Origin: Deltaproteobacteria bacterium
Lineage (GTDB): Bacteria; Myxococcota_A; UBA9160; SMWR01
Direction of reading: 5' to 3'
Assembly: GCA_029261905.1 (NCBI GenBank)
Contig: JAJDAM010000814.1
Location: 1-13,440, forward strand
DNA length: 13,440 bases
Shown here in pieces: positions 7,005-13,440 of this stretch (positions within the stretch are counted from its first letter, which is position 1; each line of letters starts with the position of its first letter). The notes under the pieces are model-generated. The model did not search any database and was not told the origin of the DNA. It worked only from the letters and a program-made list of their open reading frames with translations. The position numbers and the translations under genes are program-made.

Positions 7005-8441
7005 ATGAAGATGCTTCGCAAGAGTTATCCCTACTATCTCGCCAACGAACCGCAGAGTCCGAACCAGGACCTCGAGGTTCGCGACAAGTTCTCTGGCGAG
7101 GTCGCGACGCGAGTCCCGCTGGCTGATGCGGCCGCGATCGACCAGGCGATCGGGCACGCAGTCGAAGCGGCACAGCCGATGCGTGAAATGGCCGCCTACG
7201 AGCGCCAGCAGGTCTTGCAGCACTGCGTGGATCGCTTCACCGAGCGGTCGGAAGAACTCGCCCACGCGTTGTGCGTCGAAGCCGGCAAGCCCATCAAGGA
7301 CGCCCAGGGAGAAGTCGGGCGCTTGATCGATACCTTCCGAATCGCAGCCGAAGAATCGGTTCGCATCTACGGCGAAGTCATGCCGATGGATATCGCGCCG
7401 AGGGCGCGTGGATACTCGGGCCAGTGGAAAAGGGTACCGATCGGTCCGTGCTCGTTCATTTCACCATTCAACTTCCCTCTGAACCTCGCGGCGCACAAAA
7501 TCGCGCCCGCGCTCGCGGTCGGATGTCCGTTCGTGCTGAAGCCGGCGAGCCTGACACCCATCGGTGCGATCATCATCGGCGAAGTACTGGCCGAAACCGA
7601 TCTCCCCAAAGGTGCGTTCTCGATCCTGCCGGCACGTCGCGACGGCTCGGAGTTGTTCACCGTCGACGAACGGATCAAGCTTCTGAGCTTCACCGGGTCA
7701 CCCGGCGTCGGATGGATGCTGAAGGGGCAGGCGGGCAAGAAGAAGGTCGTGCTCGAGTTGGGCGGAAACGCGGCCGTCATCGTCGATCACGATGCCGACC
7801 TCGACGACGCGACGGATCGGATCGTGTTCGGTGCGTTCTATCAGTCGGGACAGAGCTGCATCGGCGTCCAGCGCATCTTGATTCACGAGGACGTGTATGA
7901 CGCGCTCAAAGAAAAGCTGGTCGCAAAGACCCGTGTCTTGAAGATGGGAGACCCGAAGGATCCCGACACCTTCATCGGGCCGATGATCTCCGAAAAGGAA
8001 GCTACGCGGCTCGACGGATGGGTCCGCAGCGCGGTCGCGGCCGGAGCGAAACTGTTGTGCGGTGGCAACCGCGACGGAGCGATGCTGGAGGCCACGTTGC
8101 TCGAGGGAGTCGACGCGTCCCAGGATGTCGTGTGTGAGGAGGCCTTCGGGCCCGTCGCCGTGCTTTCCCGGTTCAGCGATTTCGAAGACGCGCTCGCATC
8201 CGTCAACGCCAGCAAGTTCGGCCTGCAGGCGGGCATCTTCACCCGCGACCTCTACAAGGCACAGCGCGCGTGGGATGTCCTCGAGGTTGGTGGCGTAGTG
8301 ATCGGAGATGTTCCGTCGTGGCGCGTCGATCACATGCCGTACGGTGGCGTCAAGGACAGCGGACTCGGGCGCGAGGGAATTCGATTCGCGATGGAAGACA
8401 TGAGCGAGATCCGGTTGCTGGTGGTGCGCACACCGTCGTGA
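7005..8441 (+). CDS. NAD(P)-dependent aldehyde dehydrogenase
   Basis: Complete 478-residue aldehyde dehydrogenase, oxidising an aldehyde to a carboxylate (or acyl product) in the cytosol. The nucleotide-binding and catalytic residues are all present: Asn156 in 'SPFNFPLNLAAHK', 'KPASLTP' after it, 'FTGSPGVGW' before Glu251 in 'LELGGN', nucleophile Cys285 in 'QSGQSCIGVQR', and 'EEAFGPV' (Glu378-Glu379). The C-terminal 'VDHMPYGGVKDSGLGREG' is typical of the group holding lactaldehyde, phosphonoacetaldehyde and non-phosphorylating glyceraldehyde-3-phosphate dehydrogenases, so the substrate is probably a small polar aldehyde; which one cannot be read. It follows the ThDP enzyme by 111 bp, and its TGA overlaps a GTG start of asnS. 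ATG 7011 is an equally good start. No membrane or signal segment is seen. Confidence 0.93.
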   Translation: MKMLRKSYPYYLANEPQSPNQDLEVRDKFSGEVATRVPLADAAAIDQAIGHAVEAAQPMREMAAYERQQVLQHCVDRFTERSEELAHALCVEAGKPIKDAQGEVGRLIDTFRIAAEESVRIYGEVMPMDIAPRARGYSGQWKRVPIGPCSFISPFNFPLNLAAHKIAPALAVGCPFVLKPASLTPIGAIIIGEVLAETDLPKGAFSILPARRDGSELFTVDERIKLLSFTGSPGVGWMLKGQAGKKKVVLELGGNAAVIVDHDADLDDATDRIVFGAFYQSGQSCIGVQRILIHEDVYDALKEKLVAKTRVLKMGDPKDPDTFIGPMISEKEATRLDGWVRSAVAAGAKLLCGGNRDGAMLEATLLEGVDASQDVVCEEAFGPVAVLSRFSDFEDALASVNASKFGLQAGIFTRDLYKAQRAWDVLEVGGVVIGDVPSWRVDHMPYGGVKDSGLGREGIRFAMEDMSEIRLLVVRTPS

Positions 8442-9844
8442 GTAGTGCAGATGGCGGGATGGGTGAGTCGGTTCGCCAGATTCTGGCGCGAGAGTCCGCT
8501 GGTGGGACTGCGACGGTTCGCGGATGGGTGAGAACCGCGCGACATGCCAAAGGCTTGACCTTCATCGAAGTCAGTGATGGGTCCTGCTTCGCCGGGCTCC
8601 AGGTCGTGGTGGAGTCGACGGTTCCGGGCTTCGAAACCGAGTTGCGCCAATTGCAGACCGGCTGCGGCGTGGTGGCGACCGGCGAACTGGTCGAATCACC
8701 CGGCAAAGAGCAGAGCCTGGAACTGCGGGCGGCTCGAGTCGAAATCGTCGGTCCCGTCGCCGATGGGTACCCGCTTCAGAAGAAGCGCCACTCGTTCGAG
8801 TACCTGCGTTCGATCGCTCACCTGCGTCCGCGTACGAACACGGTGGGGTCGGTGTTTCGGGTGAGAAACGCCGCCGCTCGCGCGATACACGAGTTCTTTC
8901 AGGAGCGCGGCTTCCTCTGGCTGCACACGCCGATCATCACTGCCTCCGATGCCGAGGGCGCCGGTAATCTGTTCCGTGTCAGCGTGATGGACCCGGCTGA
9001 TCCCGCTCGCGACGCTGCCGGCGCGGTGGATTTCAGCGAAGACTTCTTCGGCCGCGAAACTTTCCTGACGGTATCCGGCCAACTCGAAGCGGAAATCGCC
9101 GCGCTGGCGCTGACGAATGTTTACACGTTCGGCCCGACGTTTCGCGCCGAGAACTCGAACACCAGTCGCCACCTGGCAGAGTTCTGGATGGTCGAGCCGG
9201 AGATGGCGTTCTGCGAGCTGGAAGCGAATGCGGATCTCGCCGAAGCGTTCTTGAAACACGTCTTCGAGTACGTGCTCACGCATTGCGCAGATGACATGGC
9301 GTTTTTCAATCAGCGCATCGACAAGACGGTCATCGAAACGATCGAGCACATCGTTCGGACGCCCTTCGAGCGGATCACCTACACGGAGGCCGTTTCGATC
9401 TTGCAGGCCAGCGGCGAGTCGTTCGAGTTTCCGGTGGAGTGGGGGATCGATCTCCAGAGCGAACACGAGCGATACCTCGCGGAGAAGCACATCGGGAAGC
9501 CGACGATCGTGACCGACTATCCGGCGGCCATCAAAGCGTTCTACATGTATCTCAACGACGATGAGAAGACGGTCCGAGCCCTCGACGTGCTCGTGCCGAA
9601 AGTCGGCGAGATCATCGGGGGCTCGCAGCGCGAGCATCGCCTCGATGTCCTCCAACCGCGAATGGCCGAGCACGGGCTCGCTGACGCCGACTACTGGTGG
9701 TATCTCGATCTGCGCCGCTACGGGTCGGTGCCGCATTCCGGATTCGGCCTGGGGTTCGAACGACTGGTGCAATTCGTTACGGGCATGGCAAACATCCGCG
9801 ACGTGATTCCGTTCCCACGCGTTCCTGGATATGCAGAGTTCTAG
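8438..9844 (+). CDS. asnS: Asparaginyl-tRNA synthetase
   Basis: Class IIb synthetase that charges tRNA-Asn with asparagine. It is 468 residues from GTG 8438, about the length of the E. coli enzyme (466), and easily aligned with it. The N-terminal OB-fold anticodon-binding domain starts with 'TVRGWVRTARHAKG' and 'DGSCFAGLQ'. Then come 'RHSFEYLR', 'HLRPRTN', 'PIITASDAEGAGNLFRVS', motif 2 'FRAENSNTSRHLAEFW' (Phe235 onward), 'GEIIGGSQRE' and motif 3 'GFGLGFERL' (435-443). The start is uncertain: GTG 8438 overlaps the aldehyde dehydrogenase stop by four bases (GTGA), while ATG 8459 gives 461 residues; neither has a strong Shine-Dalgarno, and both fit the E. coli N-terminus. The overlap suggests co-transcription with the aldehyde dehydrogenase. 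Presence of asnS implies direct Asn-tRNA charging, though not that the GatCAB route is absent. Confidence 0.97.
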   Translation: MSSADGGMGESVRQILARESAGGTATVRGWVRTARHAKGLTFIEVSDGSCFAGLQVVVESTVPGFETELRQLQTGCGVVATGELVESPGKEQSLELRAARVEIVGPVADGYPLQKKRHSFEYLRSIAHLRPRTNTVGSVFRVRNAAARAIHEFFQERGFLWLHTPIITASDAEGAGNLFRVSVMDPADPARDAAGAVDFSEDFFGRETFLTVSGQLEAEIAALALTNVYTFGPTFRAENSNTSRHLAEFWMVEPEMAFCELEANADLAEAFLKHVFEYVLTHCADDMAFFNQRIDKTVIETIEHIVRTPFERITYTEAVSILQASGESFEFPVEWGIDLQSEHERYLAEKHIGKPTIVTDYPAAIKAFYMYLNDDEKTVRALDVLVPKVGEIIGGSQREHRLDVLQPRMAEHGLADADYWWYLDLRRYGSVPHSGFGLGFERLVQFVTGMANIRDVIPFPRVPGYAEF

Positions 9845-10208
9845 CGTGTCGCCGCGCTTCGGCCGATCGCTCAGTGCGCACCAGCAGATCGAGGTCGCAA
9901 TGGAGCGAGACGATCCGATCGAGCTGATGGACCTGATCTCGGAGATCGCGCTGGAGGAAGCCGACGGCCTGTTCGCGGCGAACTGCTGTGCGCGGTTGGC
10001 CAGGCACAGAAACGCCATGGTACGGGGCAATGCCGTGATGGGTTTCGGACACCTGGCGCGTCGCTTCGGTCAGCTGGACGGACGGCGGATCCACCGGCTC
10101 GTGGATATCGCACTGCACGACCAGAGCGACTACGTGCGTGCGCAGGCAGAATCCGCCGCGGAGGACCTGACGACTTTTCTTTCGTGGGAATTCGACGCGC
10201 GAGATTGA
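9831..10208 (+). CDS. Small HEAT-repeat-like protein
   Basis: A 125-residue cytosolic protein with no signal or membrane segment, overlapping the end of asnS by 14 bases. Two helix pairs look like HEAT repeats: about residues 50-80 ('RNAMVRGNAVMGFGHLAR') and 85-117 ('DQSDYVRAQAESAAEDL'), each with the x-V-R-x-x-A pattern. The 'GHLAR...LD' pattern resembles small HEAT-type proteins found widely in bacteria, some of them immunity proteins of polymorphic toxins; that link is weak here, since no toxin gene is adjacent. Starts: ATG 9831 (used), GTG 9846, or ATG 9900, which has GAGG five bases upstream. I kept the upstream start because residues before 9900 ('AHQQIEVAMERDD') look like part of the first helix. 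Function unknown; a protein-binding role is inferred from the fold. Confidence 0.7.
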   Translation: MQSSSVSPRFGRSLSAHQQIEVAMERDDPIELMDLISEIALEEADGLFAANCCARLARHRNAMVRGNAVMGFGHLARRFGQLDGRRIHRLVDIALHDQSDYVRAQAESAAEDLTTFLSWEFDARD

Positions 10209-10212
10209 GAAT

Positions 10213-10249
10213 CCGCTGACGTGGATCAGCGATGTCGCGGTTTCAGCGG
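10213..10249. terminator. Inverted repeats between convergent genes, possible bidirectional terminator
   Basis: CGCTGA (10214-10219) pairs perfectly with TCAGCG (10226-10231) around a 6-base loop. The longer CCGCTGA (10213-10219) also pairs perfectly with TCAGCGG (10243-10249), which contains the stop codon of the reverse-strand gene. The two pairings are mutually exclusive. The site fills the 34-bp gap between the convergent HEAT-like and PEP-CTERM genes. No clear T run follows on either strand, so terminator function is inferred from position. Confidence 0.4.
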
Positions 10250-10830
10250 CGCTTGCGAATCTGCGCGCGCGATGACAGTCCGATCAGTCCGGCCGCGATC
10301 AGCAGCATGCTCGAGGGCTCCGGCACCTTGCTGACGACGATATTGTCGACGCCTTCATACGATGTGGTTGCATTCGATGCGTCGAGAATCACCCGAAGTT
10401 CATCGATCGCCACACCGGTGAGGTTCGTGCTCCCGATAGTGGTAAAGGCCAGATTCGAAGCGCTTGTCACGAGCGAGTCCGTGGCTTGGAGTGCACCACC
10501 GAGGTAGCCCTCGAAGGCAACGGGTACTGCACCAAAATTGAACTGGTGGACAGACGCCTGGTCGAACGTAAACAGTCCGCCCACGACGTCAACTCGTATC
10601 AGCTGCAGCGTTCCGCCGTCTGCCGCGATACCGCCCTGCATGACGCCATCGGGATCGCCGTTGACGGGATCGAGAAAGAGCCCGCCACTGAACAGCGTGA
10701 ACGAGAAATCGCCCTCGACGACCGGACCGCTGAAGAGGCCACCGATCGCGGTGCTGAAAGTGATCGTGTCCGCTGATGCCGCTGAAGGAAGAAGCGCGGC
10801 AAGCAGAAATGCGATGGCGAACTGTTTCAA
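10243..10830 (-). CDS. Exported PEP-CTERM sorting domain protein
   Basis: A 195-residue secreted protein. Residues 1-20 form a signal peptide (Lys2, hydrophobic core, 'PSAASA' before Asp21). The C-terminus 'VPEPSSMLLIAAGLIGLSS' followed by Arg/Lys residues is a canonical PEP-CTERM signal: PEP motif, transmembrane helix, basic tail. Such proteins are sorted by an exosortase, usually in bacteria making extracellular polysaccharide; no exosortase is in this window. The body (21-165) is rich in Gly, Thr, Phe and small residues, has no cysteine, and looks like a beta-sandwich, without an identified enzymatic motif. The start is TTG 10830: a GGGAG ribosome site precedes it by nine bases, the only other codons before the upstream in-frame TAG (10866-10864) that could initiate are poor, and the signal peptide begins here. 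It is convergent with the HEAT-like gene and lies downstream of the sugar dehydrogenase gene on the same strand. Confidence 0.9.
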   Translation of the reverse strand: MKQFAIAFLLAALLPSAASADTITFSTAIGGLFSGPVVEGDFSFTLFSGGLFLDPVNGDPDGVMQGGIAADGGTLQLIRVDVVGGLFTFDQASVHQFNFGAVPVAFEGYLGGALQATDSLVTSASNLAFTTIGSTNLTGVAIDELRVILDASNATTSYEGVDNIVVSKVPEPSSMLLIAAGLIGLSSRAQIRKRR

Positions 10831-10839
10831 GTCAATCGA

Positions 10840-10844
10840 CTCCC
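10840..10844 (-). promoter_or_regulatory. Ribosome binding site deciding the TTG start of the PEP-CTERM gene
   Basis: On the reverse strand GGGAG ends nine bases before TTG 10830. It supports initiation at the rare TTG codon, for which no in-frame ATG or GTG alternative exists before the upstream stop. Confidence 0.65.
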
Positions 10845-10859
10845 GTACCCGTGCATTTT

Positions 10860-10883
10860 CGACCTAGGTGCCGACCCAGGTGC
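10860..10883. repeat. Tandem 12-bp repeat with palindromic core upstream of the PEP-CTERM gene
   Basis: CGACCTAGGTGC (10860-10871) is followed directly by CGACCCAGGTGC (10872-10883), 11 of 12 bases identical. The first copy contains the perfect palindrome ACCTAGGT (10862-10869). The pair ends 29 bases upstream of the TTG start, in the promoter/leader of the reverse-strand gene, so it could be a regulator site with two half-sites one helical turn apart. No sigma-54 (-24/-12) promoter was found. The rest of the gap (10884-11027) shows only a weak TTTCC/GGAAA hairpin (10976-10980 with 10989-10993) after the next gene's stop. Confidence 0.6.
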
Positions 10884-11027
10884 TACTGCATTGTTCGCCC
10901 GATCCGCGCGATCTCTTGAGGGGGAACAGACGCGGCGTGGCGAAATAGCAGGGCGGGCGAAGCGCTGACTCCGGATTTCCATCTGGCTGGAAAATTCCAA
11001 GTCGGGCGGGTTGTGGCGTCGTAGCCC

Positions 11028-13440
11028 CTACTCGCGCTTCGATTGCATGCGAATCGAGTACAACATCGAGGCGATGAGGCTGGCGATGAGCAATGCCATA
11101 CAATGGTGCCCCAATGCGGGGACCGCAGATGACAGAGGAAGGTCGTCGGGGCCCGCCTGGAAATTGCCGAACACCTCAGCGCCGTCCAGTGCGCGGTCGT
11201 AGATCGCGACCAGGTGGAGCTCTCCGATCCATGGCCGGTCTTCAGCGGGTTCGTTCGCCAGGGCGAGCTGGTAATCCCCCCAACTGGTGAACAAGCCCGA
11301 TCGACTGGATTGAACCACCTGTGCGCCGTTGACGTAGATTCGCGTCAGTCCCAGATTGTCACGTGTGTAGACCACGTGGGCGAGATCGAGGGTCGCCAAT
11401 CCCAGCGGCGCGTTGAGGTCCGGTGTGCCGTATTTGTTCGTGGTCGTCGTGCGTAGCCTCGCCGCATAGCTCGCTGTTTCCGAACCGCTGTCGTATGTCT
11501 GCCCGAGGATGAAATTGCCGCCATCGGGAAAGCCGTTGTTCGAGTACGAGACGATTCGCGCCGGTCCGAATTGAGTCAAATCCCTCGGTGCCGCCCAGGC
11601 TTCGATCGTCAGCGTCCCACTCGATTTGATCGCGTCGCCCAGGCGTGTCGCGGGAGCGAGCGTCTTGATCGCGGTGGGCGTGTCTACGGAAATGCCACCG
11701 CCACCGATCCAGGTCACGGCGCCGGGGTCGGAGATCGTCAGGTCCAGCGCCGGCAACAGGCCCGATTGATCGAAAACCGTCGGGCCGCTCCCCGTCTTGA
11801 AGTCATAGAGCGCGACCAGGCCGTCGGAAGTTCGAAGAGAGCAGGGTCCATCTGCAACGTACTGCACGCCCAGGGACGAGTTCGTACCCGGCACCTGAAT
11901 TTCGTGCGTGAGTGCACCCGAGTCGGTCCAGTTCGAGAACACATAGCTGGTACCGTCGACGCATTGTTCTGCGGGCGCCGAAACCTCGTGATAGAAGCCG
12001 ATCAACGAATCGAGCACGAACGGCAATGGACGTGGGAGGTTGTCCACATCGATGCTGATGCCAGGCAGGTTGCTGGTGAAGCTGACATCCACCTTGTCGG
12101 GCAGGATCTCCACCGAATCGACGCCTGTCAGGCCGTCGGCGTCGGTGACGGTGAGTACGATCTGGTAGCCCGTATCGTCACTGAAGTCGTGCCCCATATC
12201 GTCCACCGTGAACGAAGCCGCGGGGCCGATCAGCGGTCCCACGCTGGGATGGGTGTGTTCATTGTGATCGAACAGGACGATCCAACTGTAATCACTGCTG
12301 AGTAGCGGGCCGTCGATGTCGGTCGCCATGCCGGTCATCGAGATGAGTTCGCCCGCCAAGAAGAGCGAAGCATCGACCGGCGCGGTGATCGTCACCTGCG
12401 GCGGCGTGCCCACCCGGATCTCGATTTCGTCCGAAAATACCGTGTGTACGCCATCGTTGACGCTGAGACGCGCCTGGTACACGCCGTTGCTGGTGTAGTC
12501 GTGGTTCGCGATCGCGCCGTTCGCCTGGTTTCCGTCACCGAAGATCCACGTGTAGGTGAGCGGCTGGCTCTCCGGGTCCGTCGCCATCCCGGTGAAGGTG
12601 ACGCTGAGTGTCGCGGTGCCATCGGTGACGTCGGCGTCGGCGGCATCGATCGTTGGCCGCAGATTGCCCTGCGCGTAGATGATGCGTCGCAACTCTCCGA
12701 AGATGTCGACATAGTAGAGCGCGCCATCCGGGCCTTCCTTCATTCCGACGACAGCACCGGCTGCATCTTCGAAATCGAAGTCGCCCGCGACCGTCCCATC
12801 TGGGTTGAATGTCAGGTATCGAATGAACTGGCGAACGTAGTCCCCGAAAAAATAGGCGCCTTCGAACTCGACCGGGAAGCCGGCGCCGCGATACGCGAAG
12901 CCACCGGTGACCGAAGCACCGGACCCATTGTGGTCGTAGAAGAAGACGGGATCGTCGAAGAGCGGATCGCTGCAATCGCCCTCGCAATCGGGCCAACCGT
13001 AGTTCGCTCCCTTCACACCGAGGTGGATGTCTTCGGTGGCAGTGAGTTGGTTGTTGCCCCCGACCTCACCGATGAAGAGACGATTGCCCGGCAAATCCCA
13101 GCTCGCCCGGAAGGCGTTGCGCAATCCATAGGCCCATACCGCGTCTTCGTTGCCGAATGGCCCATCGACGAAGGGGTTGTCGGCCGGTATCGAGCCGTCG
13201 AGGTTCACGCGAAGCACCTTGCCGCCTGCTCGCGTCAGATCCTGAGACTGATCGGCATCGAAGTTCTCACCCGTTGTCAGGTAGATCGCGCCCTCGGGGC
13301 CAATGGCCAGGCCGCCACCGTAGTGACAGCAGGGACCGTTTTCCTGCGGGTTCTCCCACACCAGAAACTCGCTGGCCAGATCTCCCGTATTTCCCAGGTG
13401 CGTGAACCGCGCGATTCGCAGCATCCCGGTGCTCGCCTTC
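11028..13440 (-). CDS. Secreted glucose/sorbosone dehydrogenase-like protein with PKD and LamG-type domains (5'-partial)
   Basis: The frame is open at the right edge, so the N-terminus and any signal peptide are missing; residues are numbered from the ATG at 13424, which is probably internal. Residues 1-250 are a GSDH-type six-bladed propeller of the PQQ-dependent soluble aldose dehydrogenase family (YliI/Asd): 'CHYGGGLAIGPEGAIYLTTGE' with His34 at the catalytic position, 'GGKVLRVNLDG', 'YGLRN' (Arg102-Asn103, the PQQ-contacting pair in relatives) and 'NYGWPDCEGDC'. Then come a PKD domain (about 255-338, 'YTWIFGDG'), an Ig-like domain (341-440), a further beta domain (445-525) and a LamG/concanavalin-like domain (about 535-755, 'LVALYDF', 'TIEAWA', 'IYVNG'). 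The tail (768-798) is 'VPALG', a hydrophobic helix, then basic residues, like a variant PEP/IPTL-CTERM anchor. It should oxidise or bind sugars outside the cell; actual enzyme activity is not established. Confidence 0.85.
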   Translation of the reverse strand, partial: KASTGMLRIARFTHLGNTGDLASEFLVWENPQENGPCCHYGGGLAIGPEGAIYLTTGENFDADQSQDLTRAGGKVLRVNLDGSIPADNPFVDGPFGNEDAVWAYGLRNAFRASWDLPGNRLFIGEVGGNNQLTATEDIHLGVKGANYGWPDCEGDCSDPLFDDPVFFYDHNGSGASVTGGFAYRGAGFPVEFEGAYFFGDYVRQFIRYLTFNPDGTVAGDFDFEDAAGAVVGMKEGPDGALYYVDIFGELRRIIYAQGNLRPTIDAADADVTDGTATLSVTFTGMATDPESQPLTYTWIFGDGNQANGAIANHDYTSNGVYQARLSVNDGVHTVFSDEIEIRVGTPPQVTITAPVDASLFLAGELISMTGMATDIDGPLLSSDYSWIVLFDHNEHTHPSVGPLIGPAASFTVDDMGHDFSDDTGYQIVLTVTDADGLTGVDSVEILPDKVDVSFTSNLPGISIDVDNLPRPLPFVLDSLIGFYHEVSAPAEQCVDGTSYVFSNWTDSGALTHEIQVPGTNSSLGVQYVADGPCSLRTSDGLVALYDFKTGSGPTVFDQSGLLPALDLTISDPGAVTWIGGGGISVDTPTAIKTLAPATRLGDAIKSSGTLTIEAWAAPRDLTQFGPARIVSYSNNGFPDGGNFILGQTYDSGSETASYAARLRTTTTNKYGTPDLNAPLGLATLDLAHVVYTRDNLGLTRIYVNGAQVVQSSRSGLFTSWGDYQLALANEPAEDRPWIGELHLVAIYDRALDGAEVFGNFQAGPDDLPLSSAVPALGHHCMALLIASLIASMLYSIRMQSKRE

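Noticed and set aside
8696..10030. A 444-codon open frame antisense to asnS and the HEAT-like gene
   Set aside because: asnS is unmistakable on the + strand; the antisense product has no recognisable domain.
10831..11027. Sigma-54 promoter for the PEP-CTERM gene
   Set aside because: No GG-N10-GC element in the right context was found on the reverse strand.
11571..12305. A 244-codon + strand frame opposite the sugar dehydrogenase
   Set aside because: It is antisense to PKD/Ig/LamG-type coding sequence and has no recognisable feature.

Overview
The window is GC-rich bacterial chromosome with tightly packed genes. It looks like a Gram-negative of the broad 'deltaproteobacterial' type (Myxococcota, Binatota or relatives). 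Three things point that way: a PEP-CTERM secreted protein, a large secreted sugar-dehydrogenase-like protein with PKD and LamG-type domains, and an addB-addA type recombination pair. This assignment is inference from gene content; no rRNA or tRNA gene is present to fix the taxonomy.

Layout. From position 2 to 10208 every gene is on the + strand; from 10243 to the right edge both genes are on the - strand. (1) 2-5025: the C-terminal part of an AddB-type Fe-S nuclease overlaps, by ATGA, a complete AddA-type UvrD-family helicase/nuclease; together they form a double-strand-break resection machine. (2) 5026-5246: a gap with an RNA hairpin and six copies of a ~12-bp degenerate tandem repeat. (3) 5247-8441: a thiamine-diphosphate enzyme resembling catabolic acetolactate synthase, then an NAD(P)-type aldehyde dehydrogenase. 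The 111-bp gap between them holds an 11-bp tandem repeat running through the stop codon and a perfect 10-bp inverted repeat. (4) 8438-10208: asparaginyl-tRNA synthetase, whose likely GTG start overlaps the aldehyde dehydrogenase stop, then a small HEAT-repeat-like protein whose start overlaps the asnS end. (5) 10243-10830, reverse: a short exported PEP-CTERM protein starting at TTG. (6) 11028-13440, reverse: a large secreted glucose/sorbosone-dehydrogenase-like protein, cut by the right edge, ending in a PEP-CTERM-like hydrophobic tail.

How the genes work together. AddB and AddA are expected to act as a heterodimer. The ThDP enzyme and the aldehyde dehydrogenase probably share a pathway, because a ThDP carboligase/lyase handles 2-oxo acids and aldehydes and its partner oxidises an aldehyde; the substrate cannot be read from the sequence. 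AsnS and the HEAT-like protein appear to be in the same transcription unit by overlap alone. The two reverse-strand genes are both envelope or secreted proteins with sorting-type C-termini.

I see no CRISPR array, transposase, integrase, phage gene, tRNA or rRNA. The genes are mostly recognisable families. The most unusual material is the related short repeats flanking the ThDP gene, the orphan ThDP/ALDH pair, the HEAT-like protein, the operator-like repeat before the PEP-CTERM gene, and the non-canonical C-terminal anchor on the large sugar dehydrogenase. I did not find convincing evidence of a wholly new system.
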